Positions 20,956 through 35,632 of a stretch of 64,000 bases of DNA are shown piece by piece. Position 1 is the first letter of the stretch, and each line of letters opens with the position of its first letter. Source of the DNA: Lates calcarifer (lineage: Eukaryota > Chordata > Actinopteri > Centropomidae); contig NC_066844.1 of the NCBI RefSeq assembly GCF_001640805.2, positions 7,224,053-7,288,052 on the forward strand, given 5' to 3'. Both the position numbers and the translations under genes were made by a program. The notes below the pieces were generated by a model that was given only the letters and a program-made list of their open reading frames with translations, was not told the origin of the DNA and did no database searches.

Positions 20956-23536
20956 TATATAAGTATTAAGTATATAAACGTATATGGATAAGGGGGTCTT
21001 CATATGTTTGACTAAGTAATGTATTGTCAAGCTACAGTAGTTTTTAGATGGTAATGTTCCATGATCAATCATAAAACATGCTTTCTGAGCAGGTAAAGCT
21101 GTATCTGTTAATCTTGAAGGAGATTAAAATTACACTGTAAATCTAAATATGAGCTGTTTCCATGTGGTGTCATGACATTAAATTTCCAGCAGGAGGCACA
21201 CTGAGTTAAAGCTGGGCTACAGTTCAGTGTACATGGTCTGTAACTGTATTAAGGGAGGCACCACTTGGCATTTAGAACCAAAAAAAACAAAACAAAACAG
21301 TATTTCACTGGGTTTTCAACCCTTGGATGCTCAGGAAGAACAGACATTTCCCTACTCAGTGCATTCAATTCAGTGGTACGGGTGGAAATTATTTCAGAAA
21401 GCCAGCATCACAGGAAAACACTGTGTTCAGTGATTTATGTCTGTTTAAGTATCATTCATTCAAGACTGCAGATGACAAATCCAGCGGAGCTTTGCGTCAG
21501 CACTTCTCTGATCTTCCCAGTGCCTAATTTTGCTGTACTGAGCCTGTCCATAGCTAGGCAAATAGGATTGGGCTGCCTTCATCACAGAGCAGTGTCAAAT
21601 CAGTGTAGTAAATATCTCTGAGATGCATCAGTGGCTACGTCTGGGACAGTAGCCGGCCGACCCATCTCTGCAAAGCCCCGGAAAATGGACTCGTTGGCTG
21701 ATTATTGGACTGGAAAATGAATGTACCGTCTCCATCGACCTCAGACAGGAAACTCCACCCCCTACAGATGTATCCCACAATACAGCTGATGCACACACAC
21801 ACTTCATCCTGAGACCAGCAGGCTCATGTGGTGCCACATTTGAAGCCTCATAGTCTGGAATATAGTGCTGTTGTATTGTTTCATGATGCTGTCCGGTGCT
21901 CTGTTTTTATCTCACCTCCACTAAGGCAAAGTGCTTGATGTGGCACTTAAATATCGAACTTGCTGTCTGACTAATGCAGCTTCAGCAGCAACACAGGATT
22001 GAAGCAGAGCCAAATCTACCATGAAGAAATATATTATGAACTAATCTGGGGAAGAAAAAAAAACAGACGTCATTAGCCATACTCCAAGCAGATAATCTGA
22101 CATTTCTGTGCCATCTCCAGTTAACATAGTGATGAATGGGGAATGTTGGACTAACAGGGCGCCATGTGGTTTACATTTTTAAACATAATATTGTGAAAAA
22201 CAGTAGATGTATCATATTTTCCACCTGGGGCCGAGTATTATACATTGGTGGAATCCAAACTGCGCACCCAGACGGCCACACGCAGACATGATACAGGGAT
22301 GATTCATACACCCTGGGGTGCTGCTGTAATGGTCCATTATTCACGTGGCTGAGGATGCTAGTGAAGGTGGAGGCAGGTTTGGTGTTGAGGGGGTTGGGTG
22401 GTGGCAAGGGCCCTCGAGATCCAGTATGTTACTGACCATCGTTGGGGAGCGAGAGCTCCATATTGAGCCCAGATGTGTTTGATTTGCTGACTTTGGGTGT
22501 CTGTGCGTGCTGTGTTTCTGGGTAACAGTAACTCATGACTGGGCCTAGTGGAGAGGTTTTTTATTGTTGTTCTCCCCTCAACCACTTTGAAACATATGCA
22601 AATTACAAATTAACTCAGCTTGAAAGAAACATTTCAGAATGATTTGTGTGTCCCTTCCTGTGGGTGTATGTTAGTATTCAGAGGCAAGAAAACCACATCC
22701 CTTCTTACTGAGCCGTATCCCATAAAGGACTGACCCCGACTGGTGGCCTCACTGAACAGTAATCCCAGCAGCGCCTGCGGAAGACCAGACCAGAGCGGCC
22801 AAAGCCCAATTTTTGTGCAGATGGGCTTAAGTGGGTCAGAAAACGTGTGAGGCTTCAATAGTCAGGGAAGCACTCAGTGAATATAGAAAAGGTCTAACCC
22901 GGACAGGAAAGGGAAATTGAATGCAGACTGCCGGGGGCACAGATCCAGGATCGGATGACTGCAGCAAAGCCTCTGTGCATTACAGAATGTGTTTGTCGAT
23001 ACACATAGTTTCCATGAGTGAGGCTGTAAAGTATTCCAATATTTAGAAATTTACACTCACTTTCATACGGTACATGCCAAGCCTTTAACAGATCCAGTCA
23101 CTAGCATGGGCAAAGCTTTATTATGGTTACCATGGAAATTACATTACCAGAGGAGCAAACTAAGCCCATGTAGCAACTGTATGCTTTCACTATAAAAGAA
23201 ATTAAATATATTTGTTCTTTTTGGGTCAATCATACAGTGCTCCATACTAGATTTCAGGAAGAAATGCTTGAATTAAATAGTTTTCCACAACCAGTACTAC
23301 TGTAAATCTTGGAAATGCCAAGATGCAAATAGAATGAAACAATAGCTGTATAGGCAGACAGCTCTCCCCCACAATGTCAATTACAAAACAATCTCATTAA
23401 GTGGTTAGCATGCTGTCTTCACAGCAGTCCCTCTCTGTCCGTCTATCCATCTTTGCCACTGTCTTGCTCTCATTTTCTCGGTTTCTCTCTCTCTCTTTCA
23501 TTCTCTACATCTTACACAAACCAGCAGCAAGCAAAT

Positions 23537-23580
23537 GCACGCACGCACACGCACACTCACACACACACACACACACACAC
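23537..23580. repeat. CA-rich microsatellite (CGCA/CA)n
   Basis: GCACGCACGCACACGCACAC followed by pure CA units. Confidence 0.93.
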
Positions 23581-23657
23581 ATCCTACACACATACATCCG
23601 TTCAGAAGCTATCACACTGACACACAAGGCAGCCCATCACTGGGTCAGTGGAAGACG

Positions 23658-23671
23658 GTTGCCATGGCAGC
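23658..23671. promoter_or_regulatory. X-box-like (RFX) motif
   Basis: GTTGCCATGGCAGC differs by one base from the ideal RFX palindrome GTTGCCATGGCAAC. Intron 4. Confidence 0.3.
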
Positions 23672-26600
23672 ACATCCCGAGCTATGTTGCCGCATGATCA
23701 GAGGTGTGATGCTGCTGAACCAGTCTCCTTTCTCTGCTCTGCATTGCTGCCTGTATGCTGCCATATAGAAACACAAGCCATTACAGTCCAGATCCCTCAG
23801 ATGTCCACACACACGCTCCCCTGCCAAAAAAAATCTCTTACCTTGTAGAGCACAGGACAATAAACAAGTCATTTTGTCTGACCTGCATCATGTCTTTCTC
23901 CACAATATCTAATCTATATGCATCAGCTATGATGAAACTGTGCTTTGTTCTGTGTCATGTGTGAAGCTATGAACGCCATATGGTATCTTTATGAGATCTA
24001 GTAAATTTGCCAGATGAGTAACACATGAACAATAAAACTATCTAATTCATATAAGATATTTATGCAAAACAGATTTATGCCTCGTAAAATATATTCTATA
24101 TCATATCTATGGTATATTGTATATTCAAAGCATCAATTATAATCAACATCATGTTACAATAGCAACATACATGCTGGAAAGAAGACACAGTGGCCTGGCA
24201 TTGGCAAATTAGATAAATATAAACTTCCTAGTGCGTTCTTGTCATCTACAGCTGTTCTAGGGATGGATCAGATCATATGTAATATAGCAAAGGGGTTGCT
24301 TGCAGTGACAAACAGAGAATTGTTTTGGTTCAACGGGCCAGAACTTTGCAGCTCAGCAGCTGTTTTCAGTGAAAAAAAAGCTGCTCTATGCTACCTGTCC
24401 AGCGCCAACCATTAGACAAAGTTAGTGATTAGCAGAGTATTTGCCAGCCGAACGGGCAAGATATTCCCTTACAACTTTCTTTTACTGAGCTAAAAGGAGA
24501 GTGGATATTAGACTTCTATTAATAAAGTCACCTGAAACACAAGTCCAAATGAATTCTGATGTTCCTCTGTGTTTGATTAATGTGTAAATCTTAAACTGTT
24601 TACTAACGTTCGCCATATCAACTCTATTAAGTGATAAGACTGTATGTCAATTTGATTACAGAATGTTGTGCTGCTCCAAGTGGTCAACAAATCAATTAAT
24701 GCAGATTTAAGTTGAGGTATAACTGTTGGTGGAACAGCAGCAGTAGGTCTAAGCTTGGCTGCAGCAGAGGCCATGAACGGCAATGAAGCTACTGTATAAC
24801 AAGGTGCATTAAGTCAACTGAGCAACTTTATAAATCTAGTGATTTAAATTACAAGTGAGCTTCAAAAATAATATTAGTCAAACTTAATTGCCAGCCAATT
24901 TGGATTTATCAAAAGCCGACACATTATATGGATTACCTTGGTATTCGAGTATAGTATAAAACTAAGTCAAAAGCCAGCCTGAAAGTAGGGCAGGACCTCA
25001 GCTTTCTATGAGGCATTGTACTCATCAATACCACTGCATTGCATCTATGCGCCTTTCACTGCTTCCCTCTTCAGCTAGCCAAAGAGTTTGGAGCCAAACC
25101 AAATGCTGAAAGATATTTTCCTTTTTTCACTGAAATCTTCCAATTTAAGGTTTTCAAACTGTTAATCTGCCAAGATAATACGTAAATCTGTCAGGTACAA
25201 TAATCATGTTCAGGCAGAGTGGCCTCCGGTGAAATTGTTGTGTTCTGTTACAAACATTAGAGCTTGCATTCATCCCATCAAACTAAATGACATTATGGAA
25301 AAAACAAGTAATTTTCCCAGTGAACATCTGTATTAGACATGAAAAGTTAACCTGGACCAAACTGCTTACATATACTACAGCTGAGTGCCTGTAAAACATC
25401 AACCGTAATTGACCAAACACCACTGAAATGACACTGAATGCTGAATAGTAGTCATAATTTATATGCCAGATATGGAAAAACCAACCATACACCAATAATA
25501 TAATGTGATTACTGCTCTACTCATAAACCAGCATTTTAAATACGGCTTGCAGTAGGATGATATCATATGAGTGATGGTTGAACTTTGCCAATATAGTGTG
25601 AAGAATGTAACCACAGGAAACAGTTATGATTCTTGACGTGGTCAGACGTAGTCAGGGCTAAATAGGAAGCCATATCAACACTCAGACATGAAACACAGTC
25701 ATTTACTCACTGAGCAGTGGTACTCAGTCTCATAAAATTTAGTGAAATGAGCAAAAACTCTTGTTTCATTAAATGACGGCCAATATTTCACGCAGACACA
25801 AAGTCTACTGAGGGAGATGGGAAATTATGAATAATTGTAATATTCAACTTTACGTAAGTATGGCAATTTCAGTTGTGACTAAAAGTAAACACTGCTTTAT
25901 ATTTCCACATCAGAAACTGCTGACACTTGGACACACTGACTGACCATAAAAATAGCAACCGCTGTACATAATGCAAGGGTAAAATTTATGGTTGAGCTGT
26001 TGTATTTGATTGAGTTAAGATTTTACAGGCGTACATGTCTGCTGGATATGAAAGTAGCCAATTGTTTGCCAACAACTTCATGAGCTAGTGATATGATAGT
26101 GGTAGTGTATTTCTTAGCCCATTTTGTTGTATGTCTGTCCACTAGTGCCCAAAAAACAATAAATATTGTTCTATTTCTGTTGTGTGTAAATGGGCAAATT
26201 TGGGGCAAAACACAGCGGTAATAACAACTTTAGAAGGCCATAATACAGTATGTCAGAGCTATGTGTTCATCTTTCCTAAGATGTGCATTGCTGTAAAGAT
26301 GTAACTATTCCTCTCTGATGGAAAGTTGGAGCCCATGAGGAGATTGGGATGTATGTGGTGTCAGATTATTGATGAGGCAGACACACAGTAGCAGTGATTA
26401 CTGTCAGCGAGTATACATTTAGCCCTAGCTAGCCAGTGATGCCTGGTGTGGCTTAATCAATATCCATTAGACATCCAGTGCTGCAGTTCCATTTTGCTCC
26501 ATTGTCTCATATAAAAAGGGTTGATCAACAACATGTCTTTTGTTTATTATTTCACAGACTCTTCCCAAATTGTTTGAAACACTATACAGTACAGTGGTTA

Positions 26601-28305
26601 TACATGATCTAAGCCCCACTCTACTATTCAGAAATAGTTCATTATAATAGAGCAAATTTCAAATCAATGAAATGTATGAAAATGCAAAACTGGGGCTTTA
26701 GTAAAAGGCAGCACAAATTGCACCTCTCCTTACAGTCGATTTCCAGCTGGTTTCCATGGTTACGTAGGAGGAGCCTGATCTATTTTCAAGAGCTGGTAGC
26801 TAATGGTTCTCAATGAGCTGAGCTGTGAGTGTGTGACAGGGGTTGTACAGTAGAAATGTATCACAGAATTTGCAAGAGGATACTATAAGAAGCAGATCAG
26901 AGCATGTGCTGTTGTGCCTGCTTCAAAAAACAGATTAGCTAGTCATCTACACAGAAGGTTGTTGGTATATTTATGAGGCAGGATTAACTCATGACATAGA
27001 GAATTCCAGTATTCCTGCAGGAGAATCAGGGATACTTTCCATTGAAACTGATGCAAATACAGACCAGTAATGCTTGGAAATCAGTTCTATCTTCCCAGCA
27101 TGCAACCCACTCAAGGTCAGAGAGAAAATAGCAGTACAGTATTTCCATATCTTGGTGCATTTTGGCAGCCACACTAGCCTATTATTACTCCCATGATAAC
27201 ACACAGAAAAAAGACATTTCCATAGCATGTATGCATCCAAACACACCCATTATCCTCTTGGTGTTAATGGTAATAATCTAGTATAGGGAACAGTTGTACC
27301 CATCAGGGTGTCTCACAGTCACCTTGACAGTGTGTCTGGGGACTGCTGACATCATTGGCCAACCACTGAGCATGATGAAGCATTTCTAAAAAGCAGTTAC
27401 GTAAAATGATTAGCATCTTTGGTGCCTGTGGTGTTATAAAGCAGAGGCGAGTCCCCAAGTTCACCTCTCGCATAAATCTGAATCACCACAGCAGAGCTGA
27501 TGCAGCAAGGGACAGGACAAAATACACGACAGATTTAAGTGGATTTTGAGTGCATGGATGTTACTGTGAGGAATGGACCCATATGACATAATCCCTGTTT
27601 AATCCAAACCTTATCAGGGTTCTGCTGTCTGATCTCTTTTACCTCACTCCTCACAAAATGCTAAACCTTTACACATGGAGCTAGTCGTCAATTCTAATTT
27701 AATAGAATGTCTCAGCTTTTTAATTTAAATCATTCTAGTGTCAATCTTATCGTGTCATCCTGATTTACCTCAGTTCCAAATTTTGCAGTCCTCCTTTTAA
27801 ACTGACCCACTTAAATTTAACACTTTTTTCTTCTTTGCTCTAATTTCTACTTATCTCAAATGTGTCCTCTTTTTTTTCTCCTTAATGCACTCTGTAGTAA
27901 GAACGTGACCTGGCTTGCAGGGCCTAGTGAGCGCTCCAGAGGCTGAGCTTAAATCCCTCTGCATGTGCAACAGTGATAAAGCTGCTAAACCACACTGGAG
28001 AACTGTCCTGGATTCTTTCTCTCTCCCTCTCTCTGACTCTCACGGTCAGTTGTCAACTTGGGAAAAGGAATTAGATAAAGGCACACAGAGGATGTGAGAG
28101 GAGGGTAGCAAGGGTGACGGCAAAGAGAAGGAAGACAAAGAGCAAAAGAGAGCAACTGTAAGATGTTGCATTCCAAAATAATTGTTGCATGTGCTACCTA
28201 AACTTTTTGTCGCTTCTGTTGACAACGTAAAGATTCAGATGCTGTTGATTCAGATTATACCAGTCAGAGGTGAGGGAGCATTTATTGTGTAACCACCTGT
28301 TCAGT

Positions 28306-28323
28306 AAAAAAAAAAAAAAAAAA
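28306..28323. repeat. Poly(A) tract
   Basis: Eighteen A residues on the plus strand, intron 4. Confidence 0.95.
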
Positions 28324-28762
28324 CCTCTTGAAAGAGCTCTCTGTGTCAGCAAAAACAGCCTCAGACAATGTCATGAACACTTTGAGAAATCCTTAAAGTG
28401 CAAGAAAGAAAAGTGTGTCTGCAGAGACTGCTGATGAAAGGTCTTTGATAGGACTACCAAGTGCAAATCGTCAGATATCGACAAAAAATAGAAAAAACAC
28501 CATGTCTGCACGAAAAGTTTCCCGAATGTTTTTGGCAGTGCTGCTGAATGTTAAAATGCATAGATCTATGTGTCCTATTTAGATCGTGAGATGTGGCATG
28601 GAGCAATGTCCAGCAGTTACAGCAGGAGGCCTATGAGATTATTGACTCCTGTGAGTTAAATGTGATTTGACAACAACTCCTAGCTGACCTTTTCATAGCC
28701 ACAAGGTAGAACCCAAAAGGACAAACCAGTGTCTAGCAGTCAGCAGTCACTAATTGGTTCAT

Positions 28763-28776
28763 GTTGCCATGGCAAT
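28763..28776. promoter_or_regulatory. X-box-like (RFX) motif
   Basis: GTTGCCATGGCAAT is one base from the ideal RFX palindrome and lies 40 bases downstream (gene direction) of exon 4. Confidence 0.3.
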
Positions 28777-28815
28777 GAGAGGTTCAAACCTGTGCTTATC
28801 TTCAGATACTCTTAC

Positions 28816-29175
28816 CCGTTTGCCAGGTTGTCATCATCGTCATCAGGCAGGATCTTTCCTAGAAGGTCACTGTCACTCAGGTAACCAGACTTGAGATCGG
28901 TGTCGTCCACATCCAGCCCTTCGATGAGCTCGATGCGAGACGTGCTGCTGAGTCGGCTAGAGCAGCGAGCGGGCATGGTATGGGCGGTATACTGGGAGCC
29001 AGTCTTACTCCCCTGGTATCCCCCACCCGTGGCGGATGGGGCGTCACCTGCCTGGAGACGGGGGCTGGACTGGCCATGGCGCCAGGAGAGAGGTGAAGAG
29101 CGGTTGGACAGGCTAGATATGCTGCGAGCGTTGGTCTCATCACTGTCATAGCCCACATTACTGCTTTCCAGACAG
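28816..29175 (-). CDS. nav1: nav1 exon 4 (residues 278-397)
   Basis: This 360-nt exon has acceptor TTTCCAG and donor GTAAGAG. It encodes the conserved NAV block RSISSLSNRSSPLSWRHGQS and SPRLQAGDAPS, then a Ser-rich part, then LKSGYLSDSDLLGK and an acidic tail (PDDDDD). It enters and leaves in phase 2, so its loss would keep the frame with the next exon. Confidence 0.95.
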
Positions 29176-31560
29176 CTGGAAAGACACATGGGGGAGGGGT
29201 CAGTGTATTACCTTTATATATTCAAGGCATTTATTTGACAGTCTTGACCAGAATGACACACAAAATCATTATATCTACAATAGTGTAAAGGATGACACCA
29301 GAGAACCAAGGAAAAACATTTTTCTTTCTCTGTCAGAAGTCCTTCAAAGAAACCCACAGTGGCACTGAGTTGCTGTTGACCTAGATACAGCAGTTATGCT
29401 GTATTGTCTTCAGGGACTAAAGCTAGAAATGTGGCATCTCAGAACACAAAAACAAAGAGAAGAATGATCCTTATATCTCTATCTTAACATGGCATCTGTC
29501 TCTCTGAGCAGTATATTCACGCTCATCAGACAATATCATTCTCCTACTGAGGAGCTTTGCTTTATATGACCACACCCAAAAAAAAGCTGCTGCAAATCGT
29601 AATAAACTTCCTACCATTACTCGTTACTCGATAGTGTGTGTCAGAGTCTATTCGCCCTTGTAAGTGGGTCAGGGTTAGAAATGTCCTCCAAATGGCTGGG
29701 AGCATCTTCTGTGTCTGCCGATTACATAACTAGATGTACAAACTCACCCAAATAAATATTGCAATAGCTACGACCATGGGAGTATTTTTATCCATTGTTG
29801 ATGGATAATTCATCATTATGGAGGCGAAGTGGTGCAACTCCAATACTGAAAGCTACAGAGTGAGAATTTTTACCGTTGTGGATGAGTGATGTAGTAGCTT
29901 ATTTAAAAGACATCTGAATCATTGACAAAAATGATCAAATAATCTATCGAGATAACTACTATACTACTGAGAGTGACAAGTCTTGTCATCCATTAACGTG
30001 GTCTGGCCCATGTTAGATATGTACAGTTGCAAGATTTCCCAGATGACATCATGGACAGAGTTGACTGAGGGATGGCAAGCAAACAGTAACTGATAACATC
30101 CATTAATTTGATCTATAAGTTATTTAATGTATCATTTGAAATGAAATGGCTTGAAGTTCATTTGGCAGCAGCCAGAGAAAACTGTTCAGTCAAATAAATG
30201 GCTTTATATCATAAGACACGATCAGGTGATGAAAGAATCGAAACACGTATATCTTGTTTAATCAAGACTGTGAAGCACTGACTTTTTTTATGCTGCTGCC
30301 AATATCAATATTTAAAAGTTTAAAAGTCTGATAAAACTGACAGTGCTCTCTGGTGGGCAAAATACATAATAGTAAGACTCTTTCTAAATGAACACAAATA
30401 TATTTGGCATTTCTGTACTGTATTTCCTTGTTGACCATTTTTCAATATACATATGCTGATACCAATATATCTGTAGAAACAACATTTATATTAAAACATA
30501 AGAATCCAAAGCTGGTTTAATTAATTTCTGGCCATGAGGTGGCAAAAAGACAACAAAATAAGCTGACAGATACAGAACCACCACCATATGAGTAAAGGTT
30601 ATAAAGGTTTTACGATTAAAAAACAACTGACTAATTATACATCAAGTAGACTAAGAACAACATTAGGCATTTACTCGAGGTTGTGTTTCTGGGCACCTGA
30701 CAAATGTTAGTATTTTATTGGAGTTTTAGCCATGAAAAAAAAAACAAAAACATGCTGATGTTTTTTGGTGGTGACGTTTTCACCAGTGTGTCAGCTATTT
30801 GATGCTGCTGGATGGGAGCTTATAATTGTTTAAATAAGCGTTTTTTTCACTAGTAACAGCTTCCTAAAGTGGTGCATGAGAACAGCTTTGAATCAACCAC
30901 ACTTCAAGTGAGTTACAAGAGGTTGAAAAGCTTCACAGAGAGCTTCAGAAATGGGTTATAATGTCCTATGATATTGGCACTGTGAGTGACTACTGCAAAT
31001 TAGACAATCAATTTGGTGTTAACACAGAAACACTCATTAATGAAAGTTTAAAAAGACATAAGACATAATGTTGTTTCTTATGTTTGGGGTTTTGTTACAA
31101 AGGATTTCACATCCTAAGTTTAAGGTCCAAATGAAATAAAGACCTGTTCTCCACCAGTGTCTTGTTATGTTGTGGTTGTTAGAGCAAATTAATGCCTGGG
31201 CCTTTTGCCTGTGAGAGCCAAACACAGAGATTCCTAGAATGAAGTCACGACCAAGAAAAAGAGACGGGCTATTTAAGAAGGATGGAAGCCAGATGTTCAC
31301 CAGGTGGCATCTCTCCAAGCAGCCGCAGCACAACTGTTTACACATGATTGTGTTATGTATCGATCCAACAAGCTGGTTCACGTAAGAATGTCTTTCCATT
31401 CAGTTTAAACCATAGGTAGAATTTGGCTTACAGTTTTACCTTATGATTTTATCAACAGAACATGTACTGTCCTCAGTTTAGATGTGTTATTAGCCACTGG
31501 TGTAGAAGACACCATTATTAATTTTTACAAAATTCTAAAACACAGATACAGTGGACTCAC
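29176..31560 (-). other. nav1 intron 3
   Basis: Intron of 2.4 kb. The only recognisable item is a fragment (30635-30745) of a repeat family also present at 57 and 63 kb. Confidence 0.65.
30635..30745. repeat. Dispersed repeat family copy 1
   Basis: Resembles 63235-63320 over about 80 bases (ATACATCAAG..., AACATTAG, TTTCTGG-CACxTGACxAATGT). Unnamed interspersed repeat. Confidence 0.55.
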
Positions 31561-31663
31561 CTATGGCTAAGCTGGGAGCCCCGCAAACTTGACATGGTAT
31601 CCTCCAAATTCTGGCGGAGGTCAAGGACATTCTGCACGGTCCGTTTCCTCTGAGACTCAGGGT
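31561..31663 (-). CDS. nav1: nav1 exon 3 (shared; residues 244-277)
   Basis: This 103-nt exon enters in phase 1 and leaves in phase 2 (CATAG|GTGAGTCC). It encodes DPESQRKRTVQNVLDLRQNL followed by EDTMSSLRGSQLSH, nearly identical to NAV1 and close to the matching part of NAV2. It is the meeting point for both N-terminal forms, since exon 1 and exon A2 each leave one base before it. Confidence 0.95.
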
Positions 31664-34393
31664 CTGTGGGTCAGTCATGCAGAGCAAAAATGTATAAAAC
31701 ATTCGAGAGTGTCAAAATACAACCCAGATACAAGCAGCTGTTTTACTGTTGTATGTGTCTTTTAAGAGAGGTCATGTGCACACACATACACTCACACAAG
31801 CACACATTTATTGCCTCCACCTGCATGTATTATTGCTCATGTTATTTGTGTCTGGACTGATGTGACAGGTGTCTTCCTAGTAAACACGCAGCCAAAGCAT
31901 GTTCACATCATTAGGCAGATATATTTCACTCCATGGGCAGACTCACCATGGCAACTCGAGCTCTACCCCCCTCTGCACTGACATGGTACATCCTGAAAAT
32001 GAAATACTGAAAGGTTGCCTGTAACTTAGAACGCCCACCAGGGGGATGTATTCGGACATTTGTGCCACACTAGGATCTCTTTCAAAGTACAGAGAACAGA
32101 GCTTCTGTTTTCTGATCTGTGGAGTATTATGTTAGTCATTCAAGCTGAGACTGTAAAGCTACAATAAGCTGAATAGCAGCCAGAACGATCAGCTTATTTA
32201 GATCAAGCTGCGTACAATGTAAAGTGTCTAGTCAGTGGGTCATGACCATGTCAAATCAATATCACACAACAATTAGGAGTGTTGTTGTGTTAGCTGTGGC
32301 AAGTGAGAAAAACACCCCTGTTTCAAAAACACAAGTAGTTTATGGAGGCAAAACTCCTTGGGGAGATGAACATTCAATGTATTAACTGAAAAGGCTGGAG
32401 AAGAGGCAAGCATGTCAGAGGAGCATATGTCAAATAATGTGGTGCTATCATAAGTGGACGCTGAACTAACTCAGCCGTAGGCATCACAAACAACATATGA
32501 ACACAATTTACAGATTCAAAATACATGCCTGCCCCTTTTTGCAAACCAGTACAGGAGATGTAGGGTCAAAGTCTAGTTTATTATAGGACTTTTGATACAT
32601 GAACTGGTTTCAATAGCATAGACCCAAAAGGCATTAAATTGATGGTTCAGAGAAAACTATTAATCAAGTCTTCTGAAAGCTTGTGTACCTCAGTGTATTA
32701 CAACATAGGTGGATATTGTACATGTACAATATTGACAAGCAATATAAGTTATGATTTATGAGTCTGTGTAAGGTGGAAATTTTTTTAGTTCATCTTAAAC
32801 ATTATCTTGATGGAAAATTGTCTGGGCTCAGGTATAATTAGCCTTTTTGACCTACACAGTTGAAACCAGGAGCAAAGTAAGCACTAACAAAAACCCCACT
32901 AATTTAATTATTAGTGGAAGTCAGTGGCTCACTAAGATGTCATCATTCTATGTCATAATTGTCAAATCAACTGTAATTGTCATGCAACTCTTAATTTTTG
33001 ATCTGCATTGTGGGATTAATAGCAGAAAGTAGTTATTACCTGAACTCAAATAAAAAGGCAGGTGGCAAACATTGTGCATTATTTAGTAAACAGGGAGCAA
33101 ACACAGCTAACAAAATTTCTTCCATGAAGATTGTCATCCACAGTATTTGAAGCAACTTCTAATAGAAACATTTAGCTTACTTTTCTTTCAAAACATGGTC
33201 TGATCCAAAATAAATATATCACATACAATAAATGTTAGATTTTGATAGTCAAAGTTGATGAATCTGGTTCTATCATTGGACACTTGCAATTCTTGAATTC
33301 TGAATCTGCACTGTTAATTTATAGACTACTGACCTCCCCAGGCAACCCAGTCTCCTAGAAATGTTTGTACAGTAAATATTTCTTGTCTTTCTTCACTGTC
33401 TGTGTTACACTCAAAGATAAGTAAAGGGTTGTGGTTTCAGTTAAATGTTAATCAAGTACACACATTCTGTCTCATGCTACAAGTCACCACTGACTTTTTT
33501 TTGTGTGAAACCAAAACTATGATCTTTGCCTAACCTTAGCCAATTGCTGTGAGGGGTTTAATAAAGTTTAACAGTGCTATAGTTGCTACGACCATTATTT
33601 GTATTCCAAGACTGGATATTTGGCAAACACTTATTTCCATTGTGGTCCTTGATGTCGAGAGTAAGGTTGAGGGAATAAATCTCTTAGTCATATTAAATCC
33701 ACAAAAACGAATGCTTATTCTGTGATGCTGCTAATTTACTCTGTGGTGTATCCCTGGAAATGTACTCAACCAAGACTCCTGGACACAGGTGAATCACATC
33801 TGTTTTGAGTATATACTGTATTCCATATGCACTGTGTTCCTGTGTGGTGACTTATGGTCCTCTGGCACCCTGCATTGCAGTGATGCTTACAACACAGAGA
33901 AGGAAAACTCGGACAGAATACTGAAGCAGATCTCAATCGGGAAAGTCCTATGAATGATGCAACACCACAGGAAGTGCCCTATAATAAGTGCAGAGGCAGA
34001 CTGAAGCACAGCAAAATTAATTCTAAAATATTGTTAGAGGCCCTGAGTTATTAACCCTAGAAACACTACTAAATCTACATTAAAAAGTACTTGATGTTGC
34101 ACTAATTAAATCGAGACATTAGCACAATTTTGAATAAACAAGATGGTCGGTGAAAGACTGTTCGTGTTTATCAGCAGTTCATTTCAAAGCTTGTTTCACT
34201 GAGTTAGATTTCACAAGACCTGACAGACTTGACTTGTTTTATGGCATGAAACAAGAGGAGGACACTTCTCTTGTGTTTCAAATGGACAGAGAGCTTTTCA
34301 GAGTTTCTCACAGTGACAGGTGATACAGTGAGTGAATGCCAATGGGAAAATAACTTGTGGGTTTCAATGAAAAAAAAAAAAACACACAGAAGA

Positions 34394-34412
34394 ACACACA
34401 CACACACACACA
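34394..34412. repeat. (CA)n microsatellite with adjoining poly(A)
   Basis: Nine CA units, preceded at 34370-34382 by an A-run. Confidence 0.9.
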
Positions 34413-35632
34413 ACACAGAGTGGTCAGGAAAAGGGAGAAGTGGGTGATCACACTTTTTTTTAACCCACTTCTCATACAATCCTCACTCTGAATAGCTACC
34501 ACTCACTATTTAAAGCTTTCAAATAAATTTCAATGTTTCAGCTCTTAATGAACAGAGAACAAATGGGTCTCTGGCCCGAGAATCACTGTCATGTTGCAGC
34601 TTTGGCTTTAGTTTTGTTTGTTGCATCAAAAACACTTTGTTATTAGAAAACTGTCACCACCCCTAGATGGAGAAATGGGAGTTGTCGACAGAGATACGTG
34701 CTCCCATCCAATCTTGACCCCAACTCCTCTTTCACTTGTAAAAATTATGTAGGAGGCAGACCGTTCCAAACTGTGGCTGCCTGCCATTTTGTCTGTGGTA
34801 GTCAAATTATACATAACCAAAAATTACTTGACAAAGAGGTTTTGCTCTTGAAAAATGTCACCTGTACCTTTAAGAGTCAACATACTGTGACCCTTGCGTG
34901 CCTACATAGCTCTGTGACAATTGCTTCGCTCATATACCTTTTCCACTGTGATTCTACTTAGCTGTAGGCCATTGCTACGCTTGTGGACATCTTGCATGAC
35001 AGATCACATACAATTACGATGAAATGAGGTTTGCTCATTTCGTTGTTGTCTAGAAAAGAGCTTGTCTGCACTACTCGCATCTTCTGCTTTCTTTATGGAC
35101 TTGAATCTATCGTCCAAATGACCTAGAATGTATTTGTCATAGTACATTCAAATCATTAAAAAAAAGAAACTCAGAGCAAACTCAACTGTTCTATGTGAAG
35201 AGGAAGAAGACTGGAGTTAAACAGAAGTCGCCAAGATTCATTTGATATCTAGACTCCAACAAACCGCATAATAAAGCATGAAATCTATCTGATTTACATC
35301 TTAAAAGGAAGTGTTTTTTATATTTTGTTGTATATCTGCAGTGTAGTCTCGTGATGGAGCAGTGGTATGCAATGTTCCAGTGTTGTAAGACAGTCATGGT
35401 GCACAAACTTACATGGTGGGTTTAATAAATGAGCCTGTTAACAAAGTTGACCATTCTTGATGTCATATTGGTAAACAAAGAGACCCTCTATGTTCAGAAA
35501 TAAAAGAATCCTTTCAGGGAGCTCATAATAAGATATACTGCAGAAGCAGACCACAGCATTAAGCATTAAACGGGCCTTAGATATACTGGGGGCCATGAAT
35601 AAAATGATCTATTTAAAGTAACAGACATTTGC

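Larger units (their letters stand above)
17900..28815 (-). other. nav1 intron 4, 5' part
   Basis: Eleven kilobases of intron. Named items are the 16-bp duplication (18225), a poly(T) tract (19734-19754), a Tc1-like fossil (20543-20955), a CA-rich tract (23537-23580), a poly(A) tract (28306-28323) and two RFX-like motifs (23658, 28763). Open frames here are short and unconvincing. Confidence 0.7.

Noticed and set aside
28877..29158. Open frames on both strands over exon 4
   Set aside because: Shadows of the nav1 exon in other frames; no family resemblance.
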